Positions 53,488 through 64,000 of a stretch of DNA of 64,000 nucleotides are shown piece by piece. The notes beneath the pieces are model-generated. The model made no database searches, was not told where the DNA came from, and saw nothing but the letters and a program-made list of their open reading frames with translations. The DNA comes from Latrodectus hesperus (lineage: Eukaryota > Arthropoda > Arachnida > Araneae > Theridiidae), in assembly GCA_037975125.1 (NCBI GenBank), contig CM075853.1, positions 72,766,109 through 72,830,108 on the forward strand. The letters are read 5' to 3'. Numbering within the stretch: the stretch's first letter is position 1; each line of letters opens with the position of its first letter. Made by a program: the position numbers and the translations under genes.

Positions 53488-56400
53488 GATTCGCGCTATC
53501 TGAATTAAAAAGGATTAACAGATCCTGATTTATATAAAGTAGAGTCTAAATAATCTTCCCACACAGTCGTTACATTCATCTTGCATAATTTTATTTAAGA
53601 ATGTACTTTCTAGTCCTTTGAATCTTGATACTAATGATATTTTCACGCACTTTCTACGCATTTCGCAAACCAAATTAGAATTCCTTTTTTAAATGCATGT
53701 GCATAGGACATTGGTAGAAGCGTTGTATATTGCTAAAATTTAATGCTTAAACGCTTAATACCGCGGTGTTAATTCCGGAAATTGCGTTGTATGAGAATTT
53801 ACGTTTTAAATTTTTGACAACTTTCCTATGTGCCAATATACTCACTATCATTGCATACAATCACATATATTTTCATTTCATAATAAGAGTTAAATCCAAA
53901 ATTTCATCTTTCGTGTCAAAAGTAATTTCTTGGATTCAATTCGTTTTTGAAAAGTAATTTACGTCCCGTTAAAGTTATTTAAATGTTTGTATTCTTAATT
54001 TATTTGACTTTTGTGTGGCATATATAGATAACTTATTTTCATTGATCATAAATTAAAACCTAAATGCATAAGATTAAATATCGTATTATTATTTTTAAAT
54101 GAATTAAATCTAACCGTTTTAAAATTTTATTTTGTGAAATGGTCTCATATTGAAATACTTCCATTTAATGGAACTTTCATCATTTCAAGAAACAGCTTTA
54201 GCACAAAAATTCATTTGAATTTTCTCGTGATGATAGAGATGGGAATGCACATGTCCCACACTTTAATATTACAAAATAATTTTATAAAAATTACTTTGAG
54301 TAATACACATGGATGGAAAATGCAGTTTTGTATGAATTTTTCCACTTAAAATATTTTCCTTGTTAGAGATAACTTCAGTCATGTGCATAAGACGATTTAA
54401 GCATTCAATATTTTCATCTGTTACATTAATTTGTATTTTTTCATATCTGCTTTTAAATTTAACAAATTTTTTCATCGAAACTGATTTGAATTGATTTGTC
54501 ATATTTGTATATGTTAGGAAAATGAGGTCATATTAAAGGTACCAATTTCTATGCTGCAATATAAATTTAGAAACCAATGTCTTGTGTGGTTTAGATTTTA
54601 AATATATCCTTTTAAGTTAATTTCAATTTATGTATGATAAATTAATTGTTTAATTTTTAACTGTGCATGAAGAAATAATATTAGATTCCATAAAGAAGGC
54701 TTTAATTTTTAATTATGTTTGAATTAGATCATTAAATGATCATATTCAAGGGTGTTAATATAATTTTAGCTGCAAATTGAGTTTTATGATGCATAACTAT
54801 TATAATCTATTTGTAATTCACTTAAAGAATTTGATCTATCTATGTGAAATATGATTGAAAAGAAAACTTTTCATATCCATATATGTTTATTATTTCAATA
54901 AATAATGTACTTGTTGATATATTTGTTTTCTTCCCATTTTATAATTATGTTTTGTTTTTTTACAACATGAAATTTTAATACTACACAAAATTATCATTAC
55001 ATTATTAGATATTTTAGGGAAGCAGTATTCCAAAGTAAATTGTTTTGAAGTAAGTTTATAGCAAAAAAGATTTTACAAACTACAATAAAATTATAAATTA
55101 TTTCAAAAAATTAATATCTGTAATCGCTGTGTTTTTTCAATAACTTTGCTAAAATTTTATTTTATTGAGCAAACATTTAGCTTTTTTTTTTTCAGTTTAT
55201 TTAACAATACGATAAAGAAAATATTTATTGCATAAAATGAAATGCTTTTCTGCTTTTCTAAAATAACAGAACGTAAGGGACCGAAAATGCAGTGAAAGAA
55301 TTAAATGTTCCAAATTAACTTACGCGCGAAAATTCGTGATAAATTTTAAAAATTCAATATTCATCATAAAAGAATATACGGATGGATTCCAAATTCTAGC
55401 ATTACTCGGAAGTATTTCTCAAAATTTTAACATGGGTGGTCTGTCCAATTTCTTTCGAAAGATCAATAAGTTTTGCATTTTGAGAGAGAAAATAAGTTGT
55501 TTACTTTATTACTTTCCTTAGAGGAGCTGTCATCTGAAGATAATAGGTTTCAGTTGCAATTTTATTATGTTTATTTATAAAGCAGATATATGTGTGTTAA
55601 AGTAATTTTTATGAACTGATTCAGTTTTTCATATTTGAATTTCAACAAAAATTTATAAAATTGTATAACTTTTGATATAGCGTTAGAATAAATTAACAGG
55701 CGAAATCTAGAGGCATTTCAATGTCCTACGTATTACTTTCATCTGGAAGGATTTTTTCAAGTGGAGAATGGAGAATTTCCAAAAACATAATATGACAAAT
55801 ATGTATTTATATATAAAAGAGAAATGCAGCGTCCATCTCCCTATATTGCAGTGACTGGACTCAAATCTCTTATTTGAGAGTGCAGTTCTTATAGGCACAG
55901 TGACCCGATAATTAGGCAACTTATTAACATCGTGTTAGAAGTTCAAAAAAAGTGGTGCTGTTATTCGTTCTTCCCGTCAGTTTACGCCAAGCTGGTCGAT
56001 GAACCGTTAGTGTTTTTGGTTTTCAGTTCAACACTTTATTTACTCTATTTCTACCTTTGTGATTTGTCGAGGTTTGGAATTCTGTTTAAACTATAGTTTC
56101 TAGTCGCATATGAGCTTTCGTATACATAAAGCGACTATAGAGTGATATATAAACCAACATCTTTTCATGAAAAATATAATGCATACGATTTAAAAAAATG
56201 TATTTATCCTCGTATAGTTCATGTATTTCATTGTTTCAGTAATATATTACAATAATAAAAAATTCGTATTTTTCTCTAATTACAGTCAAAATTGTTAATT
56301 CATACCAGAAAGATTAAGTAATGCAACGAAATAAAATAAGCGTGAACTATATTTATTAACGAGTATCATGTAACTTTATTTATTAGAAATTCAAGATAAC

Positions 56401-58485
56401 AGTGAAATAATTTAATATTTTATTAAATGTAATAAAATTTTTACTTTAATAAAATATTAAGTTTGGTAACTTTTATCAGAATATTAAGTGTGTTTTCAAA
56501 ATTAAAAAGATATGTTGAATCATTTTTATTTACAAAAATTGTATTTAGGCATAGGATTAAAAATTTATAGGGTTTTAAAAAATAAAAACTTTTTATTAGT
56601 TGAATATTTATTGTAATACTATATACATGGGTGTTAATTTTCTGTCCTGTTGATAGACTTTCGCCTTTTGAAAATTTAATTCAGAGATTTTGCTCTACAG
56701 CAGTAATATAAACTTCAAAGTTCCTCTATTATTTGCGAAGCAAATTTTTGGGAATCTGATACTTTGTTACTAGCAATGATATAAAAATAATCCAATTCAA
56801 GCATCTGGATTCAGTTCAATGTTGAGTCAACTTGAACTGAATATCTACAAGATTAAGGTACCTATTGTGTGAAAGTCTACGGCTTATAAATCCTTTTCAC
56901 TTAAACGGCTCATGAGATCGACTTCCATAATGTTTATAATATGTCGGAATCTGCTTTAAAATGTAGCTTTATGTGTAAAATATGATTGTAAAACGGCAAG
57001 CAAAATTAATTGGCCTGAGATTCGTTTATCTACCTCAACGCACACAAGACAGATGCATTGAGCCACCATGCTGATAATTGGTATCATTATTTAAAATTTG
57101 TGAAACCTGCTATTCCTTTTAAATTAACTGCTTCCAAACAAAATTGTTTTAAATTGAAAATATGCGCGCTTTTTTTCTCCTCTTTCTATTGCTGTCTAGA
57201 TTTTGATAGATGCAGTGTCCAATTAAAAAAATAATTGACGATATTTATGTTTTTGACATTTCTGTGAAAAATTAATCATGTTGGAATGCAAAAAATAAGA
57301 GATGTAACTGGATGTTCATATAATGAATGATCAAAAATATGTTTTTCGTCATTTTGAAGAATATCAAATACGGTAGTAATGTTTAAAAAAATTCGGAACA
57401 ATGTGACCTTTAACTTTTAAAATGTCGATCTTTTTAATGACTGTGAGAGAAAAAAAATTTTGTCCGAGTGAATGATGGAGTATTAAATGTGTGAGAGAAA
57501 AATTATTTTGGGAGTTAATTGATGATTGCTCGAGAAATTTTCGCAAATTGAAAAATTACTAAGCTTGAAGAGATAAAGCTGAAATTATCTTTTCTTAATG
57601 GACCTTTTTTTCCTTTTTTTAAAATTTTTAGTTTAGATGGAAGGATAAATGAGACACCATATACGTCTCAAAGTTTTCTTTAGTTCGTATTTCTGTAGTG
57701 TAAATAAGAAAATAAATAATTGCTAATTTATCGATTTTTATTGAATTATTGTTTTTTAAGATAAAACTTTTTTGTATCAGTGAAATAATTCTTGTTTAAA
57801 ATATAATAATCATAAACAATTTTTAGTATGCAAAATTACATATATTTCATTCAGTAAAGCATTATCATTTCTAGAGATATAGAAAATAATATTCGTTAGT
57901 TGCTAATTTCTGTATCTTTTTATATGTCATCACACATTATCGATTAAATTATTAAGTTTAAAAAATTATTAAAAGTAAAATATATATATATCTCAATGAA
58001 AACCTAAATATTTAAAAAATTTACATTACAATTTTCAAAAAATAAAAACTCTATGAATATTTTTTGATAAATTATTCCAATTCGTAAAACAACTTATTGG
58101 TTATGCTTTGTGATCGCATAATAGTCTAAACATTGGAAGCAGTTGTACGTATTATCAGAGCATTCACAGAACTTTGCTTTTTGAGAGAATTCTTCACAAA
58201 TCGTGGTTTGATTCAGTATTGCAAAGATGTAAACAAGAAAATTTCCAAGCTCTCCGACAAATAACATCCACTGTTCAGCATTTTCTTGAGACAAACCTGG
58301 AATATTCCATTTTGATGAAAGCTAACCCGGCTTTGAATTAATGTTGTGTTATATGGGGCCTTTTCTAGAAAAGTTCATGAATAACTCTTATTTTAAACAT
58401 GATTTTTTTGTTTTTAGTGTTTCAGAAACCAATGTAATCATCTTGTATATAAAAACTCGTCCAACCAAAGTGTGTTATTCTATTA
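53488..58485. other. 5 kb AT-rich sequence, no gene recognised
   Basis: Only short ORFs without recognisable motifs. Confidence 0.4.
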
Positions 58486-58916
58486 CAGTAGACGCTCATT
58501 TTTAATGAACCTCTAAGCTCTCATTTCTAACTAAAATGTTGAAAAATCTGATTTTTAGTAAACTTCCGTTTCGGACGAAAAGGTTTTTTTATAGTTTTTT
58601 ATTTTTTTATCGGTTCCTTTTTCAGTTTTTCACGATTGCTCTTTATATAAAGCAGGAAAATTCGATTCATTCTTGAACAACGCGACACGTGCAAGCATTC
58701 GTGGAGTATGGGAACAGTAATCGAATGCACAGGGATATCAGATATTTGGAAAGAACTTTCATCAGTTGCGGTAAAAAAAGCATTTTGATAGTAGACAAAA
58801 ATATATTAACGACAAAAATTGCCAAAAAATATGGAATTCCAATGAACAGCATCTCGACTATTTTAAGAAACTCGAAAAATATCTACAAAAAGAAACAATA
58901 CTTGCTAGCAGTATTA
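58486..58916 (+). mobile_element. pogo/Tigger-like transposon relic, 5' part
   Basis: The TA-flanked terminus CAGTAGACGCTCATTTTTAA is typical of Tigger-class ends. About 200 bp inside, an open frame (58689-58967) contains TTKIAKKYGIPMNSISTILR followed by NSKNIYKK, the CENP-B/pogo N-terminal helix-turn-helix that binds the TIRs. The rest of the transposase and the opposite end are missing, so it is truncated. Confidence 0.65.
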
Positions 58917-58969
58917 TCTATAAGTATGAATTTTATTTTGCATGTGTTTGTTATAGTGCATTGTTTATG

Positions 58970-59480
58970 AAAAAAAATAGTTTGGTAAAAAAATCATATC
59001 TTAATAATGTTATCAAATTGAAGATTTTTTTAAATTCTTTTTAAAATTATAGGCAGCATTTTGATGAAAACATTTTTGAAAGAAGTATTAAATGAAATGT
59101 TTTACATAAGTCCCAGGATATTATTTACGGTATTTAAAAAAGAATTACAAGATACCATTGCATTTGTTTCATTGAAGGAATAATTTTAAATAAAAATTGT
59201 TTCAATTTGTTGTGTGTACAGCAAAAATTTTCCATTTACTTTATTGTGATTATTAAGATAGTTCAAGTGTTAGATCTTGATAATATCTGTACCTATTAAT
59301 TTAAAAATGCAAAATGGCAATATTTAAATTAATATTAAAGATTATCCTATAAATATATATAGATCCAGTTTTAAATTAATTTAAAATCTTCGTATTTAAG
59401 GAATGATTTTTAAATATTGAGCAGTAGCTCAACATTAATTTTAAGATTAAGGTTTCGAAAATATTTTTGAGGTTTGAAAC
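58970..59480. other. AT-rich sequence, nothing recognised
   Basis: No ORF or repeat recognised between the Tigger relic and the (TA)n tract. Confidence 0.4.
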
Positions 59481-59484
59481 ATTG

Positions 59485-59485
<1 letters not shown>

Positions 59486-59554
<69 letters not shown>

Positions 59555-59555
59555 G

Positions 59556-59623
<68 letters not shown>
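59486..59623. repeat. (TA)n microsatellite, about 138 bp
   Basis: Interrupted once by GTATATGTATAT near 59549. An ORF here coding alternating I and Y is only this repeat translated. Confidence 0.98.
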
Positions 59624-59626
<3 letters not shown>

Positions 59627-59866
59627 GAAATCTAATCTGCCAAGCCAAATAATCTTCTGACATATTTCTAACTAAGTCTTCAAAAGAATGAATATTTCAA
59701 CATTAACTGTTTTATTTTAGCTTTATTTTTCTTGCTTTGAAGTGCTTAAAGTTTTATTAAACGTAGCTTTGGCATTATTGTCATTAATATTAATTTCTTC
59801 ATAGTCATACTATTTGAAAAATTCTCGAAATTAACCTTTTAAACTGTCTCCTGATTTTCGGCTCAA

Positions 59867-59947
59867 GGAGTTTGATTATTCAATTATCTGGTTTCGATGT
59901 CTGCTTATTTGGGACATCGAAACCAGATAATTGAATAATCAAACTCC
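59867..59947. repeat. Perfect hairpin, 35-bp arms and 11-nt loop
   Basis: GGAGTTTGATTATTCAATTA begins the left arm (59867-59901). The right arm (59913-59947) is its exact complement over all 35 bp. Confidence 0.97.
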
Positions 59948-59949
59948 AT

Positions 59950-60437
59950 CATGACTTTAAAGTTTGCCAAGGTCACGAATATACTATAAAAATGGTATAT
60001 ATATTAGTAAAAAATTTTACCGATTCAAGACGTAAGTGTTAGGTATCTAAAAACTGTTCTCCATATAATCAAAATAAAAATACCATGTTTATTTTTTTCA
60101 AGAGTAACTGTAGATCTCAAACAAATTAGCTCCTGTTAGCAAGAGCTAAGTATACGACGAAAATTAAACTAACCAAATACTACTATTCTTACAATAAAAC
60201 TTTTTTTGGCATAAAATTTTATAAAATATTCCTTATTGCCAAATTGATAACGGTGTTGAAAGGGTTGGCTTTCAATTTAACAATTCGTGCATGCATTTTC
60301 AGCGTCGGATTTGGATTTTTATAATGGATTCGAAATCCATTTTAAAACATCGGTCTTGATCAAATCAGACTTTGTAGAAAGAGTATACTTATAATAGAAA
60401 CTAATCTCGAAATAACTTTATAGTGGAGTCATTCCAT
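59950..60437. other. AT-rich sequence, nothing recognised
   Basis: No coding or structured element seen. Confidence 0.4.
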
Positions 60438-60700
60438 CTCAAGTCACATAGCTCAGTTGGTTCAGGACATTTTTTTTAATACCAGCAAAGTGAAGCATCA
60501 TCTGTCACGGTGAGTGATTGGAGAATGACCACTTTCACCCCCACTGGGATGCTGGAACTTTGTGGGTTGGGGATGTGTCCACGTTAATATAAGGCGTAAA
60601 AATTCCTTCCGCTAATATGGCATGGATGTGGAGAGTGCCTAACGCAGATGTGACCTCGTCACCTGACCGTGATTCAAAATTACTAGGTATTAAGTAATAT
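60438..60700 (+). repeat. Possible tRNA-related SINE-like repeat
   Basis: CATAGCTCAGTTGGTTCAGGAC matches a tRNA A-box/D-arm, and the following 230 bp are markedly GC-richer than the surroundings. No convincing B box at tRNA spacing was found, so a rearranged head or another repeat class is possible. Confidence 0.4.
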
Positions 60701-60799
60701 GCGAGTATTCCAAATTTATAGACTTCAAGATACTGTCCGCGCGCGGGGTTGATTTACACAGCTGTGTTTATCAAATCACCTTATGAGGATAGCATGACC

Positions 60800-62560
60800 A
60801 ATTTCTTATTGTCTTATTGACTTTAATGTTAATTGAGCAGAAAAAATTCAATAAAATATACAATATAAATTTATCTAATGTGTCTTTCAAAAATTTATTA
60901 TTTTATTTCATAGTATAGAAAAATCATGCCATTTATAGAATTATATCAGAACTAATATAAATAAAGTAATTGAAATTATATATATTGCATTTTGATTGTA
61001 AAAATAAAGTGCATAATTAATTTGTGATATAAATGTATTGAAATTAGTTTAAGTAACACAAATAGTATTTAGATAAAAGTGTAATTACATTATACGAATA
61101 TATTGAATGCTGATGTATGTATAAGAAGAAAATAATGATTTAATAATATGTTCGACTGAAAAGTTATCAAATTATTAGTCTACTTTTGTTTTGAGCTGTA
61201 AGCATAAGATTCTGCATTTTTTTTCCTATATCATTACATAAGCTAAATACTAGTCGTTAGAAGTGTTTTAGCGTACTATTTTTTAAATTTTTTTTTCACC
61301 TGTTACAAATATTTTAACTTCTTAGGTACAGAAACAATAGAATCACTAATTTCAGAAATTATCACACTCTGATAATTTCTTGTACCTTCAATTCTTACAA
61401 TAGCAACTAGTCTCTAAGAAAGAGTTTACAATAACTAAGCAAATTAATTGGTGATAATATTTGGTCCTTGTATGGATGCTGAGGACTAGCTATATAAGCT
61501 GACCTCATAATAGTATAGTCATTGTCACTCATGGACTCTTAGGATAAAAGGAACAAAAAAATAACAGCTGCTCAGTATACATTTTGAATTACAATTAAAA
61601 ACAAAACAGTGAGTATGAACATATAATGCTCTAAAATGTTGATATGACATTGGAAGAGGTCTATTTACGTAAGGAATAACCAAAAATAAACTCATTCTTT
61701 AATAATGAGCTGACGCGCACCTAAAAGCAAAAAAAACATACCCTAAAAGTTGTACCATAAATGGCTAAAGAATTTTGATTAAATTTAATTTTCACTTCAT
61801 ATTGGATTGTTAACTAAATTTAGTTTGCTAGTTATTTTTTAGTTAATGAAATTGAGTCATATATTTAACATTAAACGTCAGTCTAACGAAAACTTAGTTA
61901 TTAGGCTTGATTAGAAACATATCACGCTCAGTAAAAAAACAATGAGTATATTTATTGAAAAGGTTAGACTTCTTTTTGTAAAGTTAAAATTCATATGAAT
62001 GTGTTATTTTTACATTTATATAGAACATTCATAATCCGTTTTATTTGCTGATATCTCATCATCAGAAAAACATATTTTTAATCATTTTTAAGAAAATGTT
62101 TATAAATAATTTAAAAGTTGTTAAAATTATTAAAACAAAGACTCTTCACTTTATCAAGCTAAATATGAGGTCAGATACGAACCTTTAATTTAAACTTCCA
62201 ATTGTTTCTTTATTCTCAATAAAAAGTTCCTACAACTTCCTAAAAAATCATTTACATACCACTAATTGATAAAAACTTACATTTTTAGGACAATTGACTT
62301 TGACAGTTTTAAAACTGTTGATAGATTACTAACAAATTTTTGTAGATAGTATATAAATTTATAGAAATACCACTATATACAACAGAAAATTATTATATTG
62401 CTCAAAGTTTAATAAAGTATTGGGCCATAATTTCTGACAAAAATATTGATGTCTTTTGTAATCATAATTAGCATTCAATGTAAAATTGTAAACGAGGAAC
62501 TATATTATTAATGTTGTTGAGCAGAATAAATTAAGCTGTTTTAAACGCGGCCTGTGATAT
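60800..62560. other. AT-rich sequence, nothing recognised
   Basis: No supported gene, repeat or structure. Confidence 0.4.
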
Positions 62561-62574
62561 CTTTCAGTCAGTTT

Positions 62575-62945
62575 TTAAGCTGACCCCGATGTCTTCTCAT
62601 TCTGGCGGACGATAGCATTCCTTTCAAGGATTTCAAATTGTAGTTCGGGAACTTCGTGGAGGTGGGGATGCATTTTTTTATTCGTGCACACACACATAAA
62701 AAAAATGAAATGCCCTATTCCCCTTTCCCTGATGTGTTTCTGCCATTCCTCCTTTGCCGTTCCCTCCCTCTCCTTCCTCACACCAAGAAAGTTATGCGCT
62801 TTAATGATGTTTTCTTTTTCCTTTTCTGTTCTGCCTATGGAAGGAAGTCATGCGTTTTTCTTGAAATTATTTTCCCCTTCCAAAAGGAAGTTGACCTTGA
62901 AACGCTTTGACTCTCGTCTAATAGAGGCACTTCCCAATATATTCT
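62575..62945. other. Strand-biased, GC-richer block of unknown nature
   Basis: The plus strand is pyrimidine-rich (CCTTTCC, CCATTCCTCC, CCCTCCCTCTCC). Open frames on both strands (62575-62781 minus; 62656-62947 plus, two frames) have no recognisable domain. It could be a repeat fragment, a conserved non-coding block or an exon. Confidence 0.25.
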
Positions 62946-62998
62946 AACGCGTAATTTTTCTTCTTTTTTTCATTTTCATTTTTTTTTGTAGGCTCGTT

Positions 62999-63048
62999 GG
63001 AATGTTACAAAATGGTGTGGCTATTGCCACAGCATTTTGAAACATTCC
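62999..63048. repeat. Hairpin, 23-bp arms with two mismatches
   Basis: GGAATGTTACAAAATGGTGT... pairs with ...GCCACAGCATTTTGAAACATTCC (23-nt arm, 63026-63048) across a TATT loop. Confidence 0.9.
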
Positions 63049-63740
63049 GTCGAGTTTTAGGAGTTGTTATGTTTTTAACTCCTGTGAAAGCATTTTCCCT
63101 CTCTTTTTAACTATTGTTAATTGAAGGTATTTAAGTTTGTATATTAACTTGATTCTATTATAAACATTAAAAAACCCCATATATTTATATACATGGGTTT
63201 TTTTTAATTTTAGAGACAAAGCTAATTACATATGTATATGTTACTAATTTACATTTTAAAGAGTAAAAAAATTCAGATTTGTAATAAGCCAAAGCCTTGT
63301 TTGGCCAAAAACGAACTTCAACCTAGCCCTACAATATTGATACAAGAACCTGGCCAAAAGAACCCATGCTATTTGTTACAAAATGTTAGAATCGATTTTA
63401 GAATGAAGATTTCTGGTTAAAACAAACGTAGTTTATCATTGAATTTTTTTTAATAACTCATTACATCAACCATTAGATATTTATGCAGTTAATACGAACA
63501 TTTTGTCTATACTGCATTTCATCAAAGAAACGAATAGCATGCTTTTATAAAAAAAATAAATTAATAAAAAATGAATAAAAAGCTCAATATTGTTCAAAAA
63601 ATAACTGCAAGTTTCTCTGCATTTTGCTGAAATTACTTCAAATTGGTTGCATGAATTTTTAGTTGATACATGATTGATTTTTCGTATACTTACATAATTT
63701 ATGTTTTACAAGTGGGAAATATATGCCTAGCTTTCAGTGA

Positions 63741-63815
63741 GTTGAATAAACAGTAAGTGCTTAAAAAAGAGACTTTCAGGCATGTTTTTTCTTAAACATT
63801 TACTGTTTATTTAAC
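63741..63815. repeat. Imperfect inverted repeat, about 28-bp arms
   Basis: GTTGAATAAACAGTAAGTGC is mirrored by the complement of 63787-63815 with a few mismatches. Weaker similarity extends outward. Confidence 0.75.
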
Positions 63816-64000
63816 TTTCTGTGATACCTGCATTTGGAGTCGAACCTTATGGCTTCCTCTGATGTGATCACACATTTCTATCTTTCGTGAACCCTTTATC
63901 CTTTAAGGGCCTTTCAAGGGGTCTAAACTGAAACCTCAAGTTAAACCATTGCATGGAAGTAATCGATATGACAATAAGAATGATGTAATATATGAAAAGT

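Noticed and set aside
55850..55935. Slightly GC-richer stretch with ORF at 55707-55919 (minus)
   Set aside because: No motif, no splice signals in phase; not enough to call an exon.
59376..59663. 95-codon minus ORF rich in alternating Ile-Tyr
   Set aside because: It is the translated (TA)n microsatellite.
62575..62947. Overlapping ORFs on both strands near 62.7 kb
   Set aside because: Open frames arise from the biased composition; no domain, splice structure or start context supports a gene. Kept only as an unexplained block.

Overview
The window is about 73% A+T. It has long introns, spliced coding exons, (TA)n microsatellites, tRNA-derived SINEs and remnants of at least seven transposon superfamilies, so it is animal nuclear DNA. 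The transposon mix suggests an arthropod, probably an arachnid such as an orb-weaving spider; the species level is my inference. There are no bacterial operons, CRISPR arrays or rRNA genes.

The one host gene I can name is an ANP32-like acidic leucine-rich nuclear phosphoprotein on the minus strand. Its coding exons are 19153-19200, 10851-10994, 5720-5839 and 102-240. All four have consensus splice sites and compatible phase. The 3' end, with the acidic tail, lies beyond base 1. Introns of 5-8 kb hold a TTAA-flanked non-autonomous element (4388-5549), a decayed piggyBac transposon (about 7052-9265), a Jockey-like ORF1 relic (11490-12297), a hAT transposase relic (13343-13800) and a hAT-type foldback element (16891-18227).

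From 19.4 to 27.2 kb there is a THAP-finger fragment, a 151-bp 5'-truncated non-LTR retrotransposon tail with a perfect 14-bp target duplication, a CpG-richer block that may be a promoter (21.5-22.5 kb), three SINEs, and a degenerate tandem repeat with a SINE inserted in it. An almost complete Tc1-like transposon (28074-29604, TA flanks) carries a transposase broken by three stop codons. A decayed Gypsy fragment sits at about 31.0-32.0 kb. From 32 to 47 kb the sequence is mostly AT-rich and unrecognised, with one candidate first exon near 34.43 kb, a GC-rich island at 42.44-42.72 kb and a precursor-like hairpin at 42.04 kb.

The best preserved element is a Ty3/Gypsy LTR retrotransposon at 47212-53483. 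It has 577- and 603-bp LTRs, a short target duplication, a tRNA-Leu-type primer binding site, an intact gag with a heptad-repeat coiled coil and CCHC knuckle, and an intact pro-RT-RNaseH-IN pol. Gag and pol appear to be joined by -1 frameshifting: heptamer G_GGA_AAC, then the gag stop, then a stem-loop 8 nt downstream. From 53.5 to 64 kb there is a pogo/Tigger-like relic, a long (TA)n tract, a perfect 35-bp-arm hairpin, a tRNA-like repeat and a cluster of hairpins near 63 kb.
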